A stretch of DNA of 64,000 bases from Saccharospirillum sp043196875 (lineage in GTDB: Bacteria; Pseudomonadota; Gammaproteobacteria; Pseudomonadales; Natronospirillaceae): positions 806,001 to 870,000 of the forward strand of contig NZ_JBEBMX010000001.1 of assembly GCF_043196875.1 (NCBI RefSeq). Reading direction: 5' to 3'. Below are positions 32,943 to 41,969 of this stretch, piece after piece; position 1 is the first letter of the stretch; every line of letters begins with the position of its first letter. The translations under genes and the position numbers were made by a program. The notes below the pieces were generated by a model that worked only from the letters and a program-made list of their open reading frames with translations, searched no databases and was not told the DNA's origin.

Positions 32943-34502
32943 CTATGAATCGGGGCTATTTATCATCTTAACTACATCGACACCAAAGCGCTCTTTTATC
33001 GAACCAATAAGTTGTTGAGCCATAATTTGTAACGACTCCATCAACTCAAGTCCAAGCTGTTGTTCAATACTAGCTCTCTTTCGTTTAGATACTGTGCCCG
33101 CATTTTGAATCACTATAGATACAATAGCGTCAAACTTACTATTAGGTAGGTCCACTTGGCTGCCAAGAAATTTCTTCAACTGATCAAAAACCATCAGCAA
33201 ACATATCTCACTCATCAAATCGTCTGATACAGCGGTTTCCATCATTTCATAAACAAATTTCACATGCTCGGTGTAGTCGGGAAATCGATACATATAATCG
33301 ATGTCATTATTAATGACGAGATTCTTTGATTCGTCAAAATGGTAGTCCAGCATAGCCATAATTGGGCGCGATATAACTTCTAGTACAGCATCGTACTTAG
33401 ATTGGTTTTTAAGAATTGCCGCTGAGATAGGAATAATAAATTTATGGTCAGGCTCTCGATGTTTCATCACATCGTGGATCAAATAACGATGTAACCGCCC
33501 ATTACCATCATCAAAGGGGTGGATATAGACTTCACCAAATGACAGCAATGTCGCATGCATGAGCGGAGGAACGCTTCTGTCAACCATTAAGTTGTCATGC
33601 AATTTGAACAAGCCATTCATCATGCTCTCCAGATGTTCGTGCCTGGCTCCAATATAATGAACGTCTTCATCCTGCATGCTGTAGCGCTGAATGGTTGTAC
33701 CTACATATATATCTGATTGTCGGTAATCGCTGGCTTTCATATTATCAGCAACAATTTGGTTTTGTACGTTTAGCAACGACTGCTTGCTGAGTTCATATAA
33801 ACCAACGTTTTTAATGGCATTCAGAAACCGCTGCATACGCTGCTTGCCCGGTTGCTCGTTTTCAATCTCCGTCGATGATCGGGTTTCTTTGGTATATAGA
33901 TAGTTAATAGATCGCCCGATAGTGTCTGCCGACAATAAATCTCCAACGCCCTGCATTTTGCTGTATGCCGTTTTATATACGTCTATTTTTTCAAGCGCTT
34001 TTACGTTTGCGGTCTTTCTAATAGTTGGGCAAAAATCCGAAGTGCCTATGGCGTTATTGATAATGCGGGTTCGCTTATTTCGAACACCTTCATTCAAGGT
34101 GTAATAAAACTCGTCGTTAAACAACTTAACATAGTTGCCCGACTTTAAATCCGGTATGTCCAGCCTGGTATCCGTCAACCACTCATAAAGGAACCAAAGC
34201 ACTCGGTTATATTCACTGGTCGGTTTTTTTGCAATGAATGCGGAGAATTCTTGGCGGTCAACTTTGCCAAACATGGCTGCAAAAAAATGTAGCCGAATAC
34301 CCTGATGCTTAATCGCCACATGCATTTGATCGTAAGGATTATCAGAATACTTGCGATGCTTAGGTAAGATTTTCCGCTTGCCCCCACCATAGTTGATGGT
34401 TTGCTCAGCATCAGTATTGGGGTCCTGATACACTTCGACTCCCAGTTTAGGTAACAGCAGAGCGTAGTGTTCGTTCAGGTAGGCATAACCAAGAGGTCTC
34501 AT
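32943..34502 (-). CDS. Fic-domain AMP-transferase, class II layout
   Basis: A Fic protein of 519 residues that would AMPylate (or otherwise modify) a target protein hydroxyl. The catalytic motif HPFDDGNGRLHR at about 328-339 is complete: His base, Asp for Mg2+, and the GNGR anion hole. An inhibitory-helix motif STEIEN at about 210-215 fits (S/T)xxxE(G/N) and precedes the Fic core, as in class II proteins that self-inhibit. A long N-terminal region (about 1-195) and a C-terminal region (about 400-519) are not recognised. The gene is AT-rich compared with its neighbours and lies beside type I restriction fragments; Fic genes are often carried within such loci. Its target is unknown. Confidence 0.88.
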   Translation of the reverse strand: MRPLGYAYLNEHYALLLPKLGVEVYQDPNTDAEQTINYGGGKRKILPKHRKYSDNPYDQMHVAIKHQGIRLHFFAAMFGKVDRQEFSAFIAKKPTSEYNRVLWFLYEWLTDTRLDIPDLKSGNYVKLFNDEFYYTLNEGVRNKRTRIINNAIGTSDFCPTIRKTANVKALEKIDVYKTAYSKMQGVGDLLSADTIGRSINYLYTKETRSSTEIENEQPGKQRMQRFLNAIKNVGLYELSKQSLLNVQNQIVADNMKASDYRQSDIYVGTTIQRYSMQDEDVHYIGARHEHLESMMNGLFKLHDNLMVDRSVPPLMHATLLSFGEVYIHPFDDGNGRLHRYLIHDVMKHREPDHKFIIPISAAILKNQSKYDAVLEVISRPIMAMLDYHFDESKNLVINNDIDYMYRFPDYTEHVKFVYEMMETAVSDDLMSEICLLMVFDQLKKFLGSQVDLPNSKFDAIVSIVIQNAGTVSKRKRASIEQQLGLELMESLQIMAQQLIGSIKERFGVDVVKMINSPDS

Positions 34503-34724
34503 GGGGATCCTTTACTTGTCGAACGAAAGGTCTTACCTTGTGTTTTGCTATTTTAGCTTAGCTACCACTAAAAACATTACAAATAACATTTTTTACTTAC
34601 ATATAGACTATTTTTGTTATATTTGACAAAAATTATTATTTATAACTAATTCTAAGTTCTCTTCTCGGCAAGCGTTGTTTTTTGACCCTCCTTCCTTTTT
34701 GACATCAAACTAGCTAGCAATCAT
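34503..34724. other. AT-rich intergenic region at the island edge
   Basis: The 222 bp between fic and yicC are strongly AT-rich, especially 34550-34670. They include a minus-strand TTGTCA that could be a -35 for fic, with TATATG 18 bp further. No coding potential is evident. The composition changes sharply at about 34720, where yicC begins. Confidence 0.5.
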
Positions 34725-35588
34725 TCACTCAATATTCTGCACCTGCTCGCGCATCTGCTCGATCAACACTTTTAAATCCACCGCGGCCTGAGTGGTGTCG
34801 GTGTGGGTGGCTTTTGAGCCCAGCGTATTGGCTTCGCGGTTAAATTCCTGCATCAGAAAATCCAGCCGACGACCGATGGCGCCTTTCTGATTCAACACGT
34901 GGCGGGCTTCCTGGCAGTGGGTGTCGAGGCGGTCGAGTTCTTCGGCGACGTCGGCTTTTTGTGCCAGTAATACCACTTCCTGTTCCAGGCGTTCCGGGTC
35001 GAGATCGACTGAGAGTTGGGCGGCTTTGGCTTTTAAGTTGTCGCGGAAACTTTCGACTAAGGCCGGGGCGTTTTTACGCACCTTGGCGACGATGACTTCG
35101 ATGGCATCCAGGCGCTGGCGCAACAGGTCGGCGAGTTCTTTGCCTTCGCGTTCGCGGTGGGCGATGAGGTCATCCAGAGCTTCAGCGAACAGCGCTTTCA
35201 TCGACTCGAAAACGGCGTCCATATCGGTGTCGGCTTCGGCCAGTACGCCGGGCCATTGCAGCAGATCCATGGCGTTGGGGGCGGCGCTGTCGAGGATGGT
35301 GGCGCGCACCTGATCGAGTGCCTGGCCGAGCGCTTCGAGGCGTTCGGTATTCACCGCCAGACTGTCGCCACCTTGGGCGGGATAGAAGCGCAGATTCACT
35401 TCCACCTTGCCGCGGGCAACGCGTTTTTTCAGTTGCTCGCGCAGTGGCATTTCCACCGGTTTTAAACTGTCCGGTAGTTTGAAACTGGCTTCCAGATAGC
35501 GATGGTTAACCGAGCGCAGCTCAACCGAAAGCTGGCCGCTGGCGAGGCTGTGTTCGCGACGGGCGAAGGCGGTCATCGACAGCGGCAT
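34725..35588 (-). CDS. yicC: YicC family endoribonuclease
   Basis: A conserved cytosolic protein of 287 residues; E. coli YicC has been described as an endoribonuclease. Family landmarks are MTAFARREHS near the start, LRSVNHRYLEASFKLPDSLKPVE, and the C-terminal block QEFNREANTLGSKATHTDTTQAAVDLKVLIEQMREQVQNIE, which contains the conserved acidic and His residues. The gene sits 4 bp downstream of rph and is co-oriented with it; in E. coli the same pair is adjacent but divergent. Confidence 0.93.
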   Translation of the reverse strand: MPLSMTAFARREHSLASGQLSVELRSVNHRYLEASFKLPDSLKPVEMPLREQLKKRVARGKVEVNLRFYPAQGGDSLAVNTERLEALGQALDQVRATILDSAAPNAMDLLQWPGVLAEADTDMDAVFESMKALFAEALDDLIAHREREGKELADLLRQRLDAIEVIVAKVRKNAPALVESFRDNLKAKAAQLSVDLDPERLEQEVVLLAQKADVAEELDRLDTHCQEARHVLNQKGAIGRRLDFLMQEFNREANTLGSKATHTDTTQAAVDLKVLIEQMREQVQNIE

Positions 35589-35592
35589 GGCA

Positions 35593-36312
35593 TCAGACCT
35601 CGTTCAATGCAGCTTGTTGAATGTCGCACAGCTCGGCGACACCTTTTTGCGCCAGGGCGAGCATGGCGGTCAGCTCATCGGGCGCGAAGGGTTCGCCTTC
35701 GGCGGTGCCCTGAATTTCCACGAAGCCACCGCTGGCAGTCATGATGACGTTGAGGTCGGTTTCGGCGGTGCTGTCTTCGGCGTAGTCCAGGTCGAGTACA
35801 GCTTCGCCGTTCCAGATACCGACGGAAACCGCCGCAATCGGATATTTGATGGGGTTTTTCTTGATCTGACCTTTTTCCAGCATGCCGTTGATGGCATCGC
35901 ACAGCGCCACATAAGCGCCGGTAATAGAAGCGGTGCGCGTGCCGCCGTCGGCCTGGATAACATCGCAGTCGAGGGTAATGGAATGCTCGCCCAGGGCTTT
36001 CATATCTATGGCGGCGCGCAATGAGCGACCGATCAAACGGCCGATCTCGACGGTGCGACCGCCTTGCTTGCCGCGTGCGGCTTCGCGCTGGTTACGCGAG
36101 CCGGTGGCGCGCGGCAGCATGCCGTATTCGGCGGTGACCCAACCCTGGCCCTGGCCTTTAAGGAAGCGCGGTACACCGGTTTCAACGCTGGCGGTGACGA
36201 TCACCTGGGTGTCACCGAAGCTGACCAGCACACTGCCTTCGGCGTGTTTGGTGAAACGGCGTTGAATGGAGACGGGGCGCAATTGGTCGGGCTGGCGGCC
36301 GCTGGGTCGCAT
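35593..36312 (-). CDS. rph: ribonuclease PH
   Basis: RNase PH is a phosphorolytic 3'-5' exonuclease that trims tRNA 3' ends. The 239-residue protein begins MRPSGRQPDQLRPVSIQRRFTKHAEGSVLVSFGDTQV and contains GSRNQREAARGKQGGRTVEIGRLIGRSLRAAID, the phosphate- and RNA-binding part, then QADGGTRTASITGA. Length and motifs are complete, unlike the frameshifted rph of common E. coli K-12 strains. It overlaps nothing and is followed by yicC after 4 bp. Confidence 0.96.
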   Translation of the reverse strand: MRPSGRQPDQLRPVSIQRRFTKHAEGSVLVSFGDTQVIVTASVETGVPRFLKGQGQGWVTAEYGMLPRATGSRNQREAARGKQGGRTVEIGRLIGRSLRAAIDMKALGEHSITLDCDVIQADGGTRTASITGAYVALCDAINGMLEKGQIKKNPIKYPIAAVSVGIWNGEAVLDLDYAEDSTAETDLNVIMTASGGFVEIQGTAEGEPFAPDELTAMLALAQKGVAELCDIQQAALNEV

Positions 36313-36373
36313 AAGGCAAAGCCTTCTGGCAGAGAATGAAGCCGCTCAGTATAGGGATTGCGTCTGGCAATGC

Positions 36374-37876
36374 CTACCGCAGCCCCGGCGGCTCACCGGA
36401 ACAATAGGGGTGATCGGCAATGCGCGTGAAGCGATAGCTGTGCGCCGGTTGTTCGCTTTGTAAGGCTAGCGGTTGCCAGGGCAAGGGCGCCGCGGCCGAC
36501 CAGTCGAGCGTTTCCGGTAACTGACCGTTGATCTGCACCAAGCGACTGTCGAGCGCCGTGCTGGTTACCGTCAGTGCCTCGACGAGTTCGGCTCCGAGCG
36601 GTAAGCGAATGTTCATCGGTTGGTCGGCGAGGTTAACGGTTAATAGGCTGATACCGCCACCGTCACCCGGCTCACAATGGGCGAAGGCCTGCACCACGCC
36701 ATCGGCACCGCTGACCGACAGCCAGCGCGGACCCATCAAACGTTGCCACAATAACTGCGCCCAGTAATCCGGATTGGGGCTGTAGTGGTTGCGGTAAGCG
36801 AGCAAGGCGTAGTCGCCGCCCATCAGGCTTTGACGAATCACCGTTTCCTGTCCGGTTTTGGCAGCCAGGCCGAGTTGCGTTAGCCACCACAGGCTGGCGC
36901 CGAAACGGTTGGTCAGTTGGTCGACACCGCCGCATTGCGCCGGGCCGGTTTCGCCCAGCCACAAACGCGTCTCGGGCGAGTAGCGGTCGACCCAGCTTTT
37001 TACTTTGCGTGATTGCTTGGCGAATTCGGTCACCGCTTCGACATCGAGCAGCGACTCCCATTCCGCGCCTTCCGTGCGTACCGTGCAGCGGCGCGATTGA
37101 GTCGGGTAGTAATGCCAGGTGAAGATGGCCGGTTCGACGCCGCTTTCGAGAAATTCGCGTGAGGAACCCACGAGCGTGCTGAGCGGTTCACCCACTTCCG
37201 GCCAGAAGGCGTTGGCGGGGCCGGCCAGCGGAATCTCGCCGGTATAATTGCGCGCGCGGTCGAATTCGCGGCTGTATTGTTCGAAACCGATTTGATGGCT
37301 GGGGCCGAACATCAACCAGTGGGCGCCCGGTTCATTGCCAAATTCGAGGATGCCGTTGTAGTCGATGGGCAGCCATTCAAGCAGGCGTTGCAGTTGGTCG
37401 GGCTGCCAGTCGTCGTTGTCGTCGCGAACGCGCGGGCCGGTGCTGACGGTGAGCATTGGGCGGGCGCCCAGGGCTTCAACGAAGGCGAGAAAACGGATGA
37501 TGTCGGCGCGGCTTAAGCTGGGGTCGATATCGTCTTCGTCGTCGAGGCGCCACCACAGCCGATCGGCCTCGGTGCCGCCCAATCGCACCCAGGCGGGTTG
37601 CAGCAGTTGTGCCCAGTGCAAGAGTTCATCATCGGCCAGGTCAACCGGACGCGGCGGTCCTTCACCGGCCCACCATTCACCGCCGGTGAGCATGGCCGCA
37701 TCGATGGCGACGCCAATAAATTCAGAGCTTGTCTCACCCTGTTCAAGCCCCCAATTCAACACCCAGGATGAGGGCGCATCTTCGCGCGCCAATACCGACC
37801 ACAGCAGCCAGATCAATAAAGCGGCTGCCAACGGATGGCGACGACGGTGAGCAAAACGGTACAGCGGTCTCAGCAT
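36374..37876 (-). CDS. membrane-anchored GH79/heparanase-like glycoside hydrolase
   Basis: A predicted glycosidase of 500 residues. A basic N-terminus and one membrane helix (about 17-29) make it a type II anchored protein facing the periplasm. The TIM-barrel motifs resemble family GH79: VRLGGTEAD near 98-105, acid/base Glu182 in LEFGNEPGAHW, WHYYP near 254-258, and nucleophile Glu309 in LGETGPAQCGG. Human heparanase has the same order, with FGNEP and LGETS about 118 residues apart (127 here). Near 370, NPDYWAQLLWQRLMG parallels heparanase LPDYWLSLLFKKLVG. A C-terminal beta domain follows. The substrate may be a uronic-acid-containing glycan. It lies between rph and the divergent prlC. Confidence 0.75.
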   Translation of the reverse strand: MLRPLYRFAHRRRHPLAAALLIWLLWSVLAREDAPSSWVLNWGLEQGETSSEFIGVAIDAAMLTGGEWWAGEGPPRPVDLADDELLHWAQLLQPAWVRLGGTEADRLWWRLDDEDDIDPSLSRADIIRFLAFVEALGARPMLTVSTGPRVRDDNDDWQPDQLQRLLEWLPIDYNGILEFGNEPGAHWLMFGPSHQIGFEQYSREFDRARNYTGEIPLAGPANAFWPEVGEPLSTLVGSSREFLESGVEPAIFTWHYYPTQSRRCTVRTEGAEWESLLDVEAVTEFAKQSRKVKSWVDRYSPETRLWLGETGPAQCGGVDQLTNRFGASLWWLTQLGLAAKTGQETVIRQSLMGGDYALLAYRNHYSPNPDYWAQLLWQRLMGPRWLSVSGADGVVQAFAHCEPGDGGGISLLTVNLADQPMNIRLPLGAELVEALTVTSTALDSRLVQINGQLPETLDWSAAAPLPWQPLALQSEQPAHSYRFTRIADHPYCSGEPPGLR

Positions 37877-37947
37877 GGGCTCGTTATACTGCCGTTCGAT
37901 GACGCTTTAACGAACCCTAGCATCGCCACAGGAAAATGGAGGGCATG

Positions 37948-39984
37948 ATGGCCAACCCCTTACTCGAACAACACGAACTGCCGCCCTTTGCTCAGTTCCA
38001 GCCCGACCAGGTGGTGCCCGCAGTCGAAACCCTGCTCAAGCGCAACCGCGATACCATTGAGATGTTGCTGGCCCAGGTTGGCGAACCGCGCTGGGATAAC
38101 CTGATTGAGCCGATCAACCGCAGCCACGAAAATTTCGATCAGGCCTGGGCCTTGTTCGGTCATCTGACCGGCGTAAAAGATTCACCAGAATTGCGCGATG
38201 CCTACAGCCAGGCACTGAATCTGCTGACCGAATACCAAAGCTGGCTGGGCCAGCATCGCGGTTTGTTCGAGGCCTATCAGGCCATCGCCGCGCGTGACGA
38301 TTTCGCTGATTTAAGCCGCGCCCAGCAAGCCGCCATTGAACAATCGCTGCGCGATTTCCGTCTGGCCGGTGTCGATCTAAACGACGCCGACAAAAAAGCT
38401 TTCGCCGATCTGCAAGCGGAACTGGCGCAACTGAGTCAGAAATACAGCGAACAATTACTCGATGCCACTCAGGCCTGGAGTCTGCATATTACCGATGAAA
38501 ACCGTCTCGCCGGCTTACCGGAATCGGCGCGCGCCACCTTGCGCCAATACGCCGAACAAAAAGGCAAAGACGGCTGGCTGGTGACGCTGGAAATGCCGGC
38601 GGTGATCCCGGTGATGACCTACGCAGACGATCGCGAACTGCGTCGCCAAACCTATTTCGCCAACGTCACCAAGGCGTCGGAAATCGGCCCGCAAGGTGGC
38701 CAGTTCGATAATGGCCCGGTGATGTCGGCCATTTTGGAAAAGCGACAGGCGGCTGCAAAACTGCTCGGCTTTGCCAACCACGCCGAAGTGTCGCTGGCGA
38801 CCAAGATGGCCGACAGCCCGGCTGGAGTGCTTGCCTTCCTGCGCGATCTGGCTGAGAAAGCCGTGCCCCAAGCCAAGCGCGAATTCGACGAATTAACAAG
38901 CTTCGCCCGCGACCAGCTGGGCCTTGATGAGCTACAACCCTGGGATGTGGGTTACGCCAGCGAGAAACTGAAAGAGCAGCAATATTCAGTATCGCAGGAA
39001 GAACTGAAACCCTACTTTCCGGTGCCGCGCGTGATCAGCGGTTTGTTTGAGACTGCCCACCGTTTGTTCGGCGTCAGCTTTGAACAAGTGAAAGATTTCG
39101 AGACCTACCATCCAGACGTTCAGCTTTATAACGTCCTGGAAAACGGCGAGGTCATCGCCCGCGTTTATATGGACATCTACGCTCGCGAAGGCAAACGTGG
39201 TGGTGCCTGGATGGACGAATGCCGTCGTCGCGCCGAACTGGGCGGATTGTTGCAAAAACCCGTCGCTTATCTGACCTGTAACTTCACGCCGCCGGTCGGC
39301 AACAAACCCAGTTTGCTGACCCACGATGAAGTCACCACCCTGTTCCATGAATTCGGCCACAGCCTGCACCACATGCTGACCAAGGTAGACGTTGCCGACG
39401 TCAGCGGCATCAATGGGGTGGCCTGGGATGCGGTCGAACTGCCCAGCCAGTTTCTGGAAAACTGGTGCTGGGAACCGGAAGCGCTGGCCTTTATTTCTGG
39501 TCATGTTGATAGCGGTGAACCACTGCCTCAAACGCTGCTCGACAAAATGCTCGCTGCCAAGAATTTCCACTCGGCCATGGGCACTGTGCGTCAGTTGGAA
39601 TTTGCGCTCTTTGATATGGAACTGCACAGTCGCACCGACGCTTTCAGCAGCGCCGACATTCAGGCTGTGATTGATCAGGTACGCAGCGAAGTGAGCGTGG
39701 TGCCGGTGGTCGCAGAAAACCGTTTCCAAAACGGTTTTGGCCATATCTTCGCCGGCGGTTATTCAGCCGGTTATTACAGCTACAAATGGGCCGAAGTCTT
39801 GAGCGCGGATGCGTTCAGCCGCTTCGAGGAAGAGGGTGTGTTCAACACCGAAACCGGTCGTTCCTTCCGCGATACCATTCTGGCCAACGGCGGTACTCAG
39901 CCGGCAGCAGATCTGTTCAAAGCCTTTCGTGGCCGCGAACCGAGTGTTGATGCGTTGCTGCGTCATTCGGGTATAGCCGCCTAA
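37948..39984 (+). CDS. prlC: oligopeptidase A (M3 metallopeptidase)
   Basis: A cytosolic zinc oligopeptidase that degrades peptides, including cleaved signal peptides. It has 678 residues (E. coli 680). The zinc motif HEFGH begins at about residue 467 in LFHEFGHSLHHML, and the third ligand Glu lies about 25 residues later in the usual AWDAVELPSQFLENW segment. MANPLLEQHELPPF matches the E. coli start MTNPLL..FELPPF. The ATG at 37948 has GGAGGG 4-5 nt upstream, so the ATGs at 37936 and 37945 are less likely. It is followed by a strong bidirectional terminator. Confidence 0.95.
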   Translation: MANPLLEQHELPPFAQFQPDQVVPAVETLLKRNRDTIEMLLAQVGEPRWDNLIEPINRSHENFDQAWALFGHLTGVKDSPELRDAYSQALNLLTEYQSWLGQHRGLFEAYQAIAARDDFADLSRAQQAAIEQSLRDFRLAGVDLNDADKKAFADLQAELAQLSQKYSEQLLDATQAWSLHITDENRLAGLPESARATLRQYAEQKGKDGWLVTLEMPAVIPVMTYADDRELRRQTYFANVTKASEIGPQGGQFDNGPVMSAILEKRQAAAKLLGFANHAEVSLATKMADSPAGVLAFLRDLAEKAVPQAKREFDELTSFARDQLGLDELQPWDVGYASEKLKEQQYSVSQEELKPYFPVPRVISGLFETAHRLFGVSFEQVKDFETYHPDVQLYNVLENGEVIARVYMDIYAREGKRGGAWMDECRRRAELGGLLQKPVAYLTCNFTPPVGNKPSLLTHDEVTTLFHEFGHSLHHMLTKVDVADVSGINGVAWDAVELPSQFLENWCWEPEALAFISGHVDSGEPLPQTLLDKMLAAKNFHSAMGTVRQLEFALFDMELHSRTDAFSSADIQAVIDQVRSEVSVVPVVAENRFQNGFGHIFAGGYSAGYYSYKWAEVLSADAFSRFEEEGVFNTETGRSFRDTILANGGTQPAADLFKAFRGREPSVDALLRHSGIAA

Positions 39985-40002
39985 AAACAGCCGCCTAAAA
40001 AA

Positions 40003-40046
40003 ATGGCCGCGATACCGAGCAGGTTTACGCCTGGTATCGCGGCCAT
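40003..40046. terminator. bidirectional terminator with perfect 14-bp arms
   Basis: ATGGCCGCGATACC and GGTATCGCGGCCAT flank a 16-nt centre that can pair internally (CAGG/CCTG). Seven Ts follow in the minus direction and TTTCTTTTT a little later in the plus direction. It lies between the convergent prlC and the SPOR-like gene. Confidence 0.85.
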
Positions 40047-40061
40047 GTCAGTTGTTTCTTT

Positions 40062-40964
40062 TTACTGCTCTGGCACCCAATAGATAAACGCATCCATACC
40101 GTGTTCGAGAATGTCTCGCCGACGGGCTCGGGCATCGGCTTCGGTATAGGGACCAATCAACACCCGGAATCCGTTCAGGCGCTGATCATAGTGCACCAAA
40201 AGATCGTCGCCCCAAACGTAGTCAGTGACCAGAGTTCGATACTGTTGAATGGTATGTACTTGACGGAAAAAACCGAGGTGCACATAAACGCCATCCGGTA
40301 AATCGCGTTTGGCCTGGCTCATCAAACCATCCAGGAATTGATCAGGTTGCGCCTGAGGTACCGGTTGAACTCTGGGTTGGGGTTGAACCTTCGATTCTGG
40401 CGGTGGTTCAGCCTGGCGCTGCTGCGCTTCTGACAGTTCGATTTGACCTTCAAATTCAGCATCGTTCCGGGCGATATCCGGGTCACTGCGGCGAACGCGC
40501 GCATCCAGTTGTTTAGCGCGTCCGGGCCAGAATCGAACGCCCATCTGCAGGTGAAACTCCTCTTCGCGCCCGGTCTGGTAACGCATTTCGAACAGGCCAC
40601 CCCATTGATCAATCCATTGCTGCTCAATGCCTACACCCACAAAGGCCGCGGGCTCAATCGCATCGGCTTCCAGTTGCTGATCCAAACCCGCAAAAGGATA
40701 AACACGCTCGTTAATTGAAGTTTGGAACGGCATGGAAAAACGAGTGATAAAACTGCCCTGGCTGACACCGAGCTGCGGCTCCGATTGAGCATAACCACCG
40801 GCAACGGCAAGATGCCGGCCGAGGTCGCGGTGTACGTAGAAACGGGCGCCGGCGCGGTCGAACTGAGTGACGGGCGTGGTGCCGGCAATAGAGTAAAAGG
40901 TATCGTTGGCTTGGGCCCAAAACGACAACATGGCGAGGCTTAACAATACAAAAATTTGCTTCAT
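40062..40964 (-). CDS. exported protein with C-terminal SPOR-like domain
   Basis: A secreted protein of 300 residues with a Sec signal of about 19 residues ending FWAQA. Residues about 25-150 alternate hydrophobic and polar residues with aromatic ends, like a small outer-membrane barrel (FEMRYQTGREEEFHLQMGVRFWPG). A Pro/Gln-rich linker (about 188-212) leads to a SPOR-like domain (about 220-300) with YVHLGFFRQVHTIQQYRTLV and FRVLIGPYTEADARARRRDI. SPOR domains bind denuded peptidoglycan glycans, so the protein may tether the outer membrane to the cell wall, perhaps at the septum. That role is inferred. It lies 4 bp downstream of aroE on the same strand. Confidence 0.7.
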   Translation of the reverse strand: MKQIFVLLSLAMLSFWAQANDTFYSIAGTTPVTQFDRAGARFYVHRDLGRHLAVAGGYAQSEPQLGVSQGSFITRFSMPFQTSINERVYPFAGLDQQLEADAIEPAAFVGVGIEQQWIDQWGGLFEMRYQTGREEEFHLQMGVRFWPGRAKQLDARVRRSDPDIARNDAEFEGQIELSEAQQRQAEPPPESKVQPQPRVQPVPQAQPDQFLDGLMSQAKRDLPDGVYVHLGFFRQVHTIQQYRTLVTDYVWGDDLLVHYDQRLNGFRVLIGPYTEADARARRRDILEHGMDAFIYWVPEQ

Positions 40965-40968
40965 CTAA

Positions 40969-41775
40969 TTACAGTTGCTCGCGCAATCCTTGCAGCACTG
41001 GCATTGGGTCTGGACGAACCCCGCGCCAAATTTCAAAACTCACTGCGGCCTGACCCACTAACATACCCAGTCCATCGGCACAGTGAATGACGCCCTGAGA
41101 ACGTGCCCAACGATTAAAGACCGTCTCGTCCTTGCCATACATCATGTCGTAACAGCGGGTTTCGGCATTCAAAAGCCCTGGCGGCAGAGGCGGTAAATGG
41201 CCGGATAAACTTGCTGAGGTGCCGTTAATAACAAGGTCGAATTGGCCACTGATTTCTTCGAACGCCACCGGTGAGACTTCAGGAAAATCTTCGCTTAGCG
41301 CTTCGGCTTTTGCCAGGGTTCGGTTCGCCAATACCAACTGGGCGGGACTGCATGCCAGCAGTGGTTCCAACACGCCCCGGACAGCACCACCAGCGCCCAG
41401 AATGAGCAGATTTTTGCCTGTTAATGTCCAACCCAGTTGCTCAATCAAATCGAACACCAGGCCGGCGCCGTCCGAATTGTCGCCCAGAATACGGCCGTCT
41501 TCAGTGTGTGTCAAAGTATTGACTGAGCCGGCCCGCTTGGCTCGTTCTGTCAATACATCGGCGAAATCATGGGCGTCTTCTTTGAACGGAACGGTGACGT
41601 TAAAACCTTTATAACCGTCTTTAAAAAGCTGCCAGACGCGGGTTTCAAAACTGGTCACCGGCAGCTCTATAGCGTGGTATTCAATAGCCTGCCCGGTTTG
41701 TCGAGCAAAGGCGGTGTGAATATCGGGTGACAGGCTGTGCTTGATGGGGTGACCCAGTACCGCATAACGATCCAT
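40969..41775 (-). CDS. aroE: shikimate dehydrogenase
   Basis: AroE reduces 3-dehydroshikimate to shikimate with NADPH in aromatic amino-acid synthesis. From the ATG at 41775 it has 268 residues (E. coli 272). The N-terminal substrate site shows GHPIKHSLSPDIH and the catalytic Lys/Asp lie in NVTVPFKEDAHDFAD. The NADPH-binding loop is ILGAGGAVRGVL, then VLANRTLAKAEAL. AAGGA lies 7 nt before the ATG; an upstream in-frame extension of 60 codons has no homology. It is divergent from rep. Confidence 0.95.
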   Translation of the reverse strand: MDRYAVLGHPIKHSLSPDIHTAFARQTGQAIEYHAIELPVTSFETRVWQLFKDGYKGFNVTVPFKEDAHDFADVLTERAKRAGSVNTLTHTEDGRILGDNSDGAGLVFDLIEQLGWTLTGKNLLILGAGGAVRGVLEPLLACSPAQLVLANRTLAKAEALSEDFPEVSPVAFEEISGQFDLVINGTSASLSGHLPPLPPGLLNAETRCYDMMYGKDETVFNRWARSQGVIHCADGLGMLVGQAAVSFEIWRGVRPDPMPVLQGLREQL

Positions 41776-41969
41776 GCTCGATCCTTTATTGTTTGTCGTG
41801 GCTAAAACGGCTGCAACGAGACGTGGTTCCGATTGAAACGACTTAGTTGTCAAAAAACAATAGAGCCAAGCACCGAAGTCAGGGCCTAACCCCGCTTTGT
41901 GCTTGGGGCCATCCGGGCGCACTGTTAAACTAGCGCTCTCCAAACCCGCCTCCACAGGATCTCCGCCGC

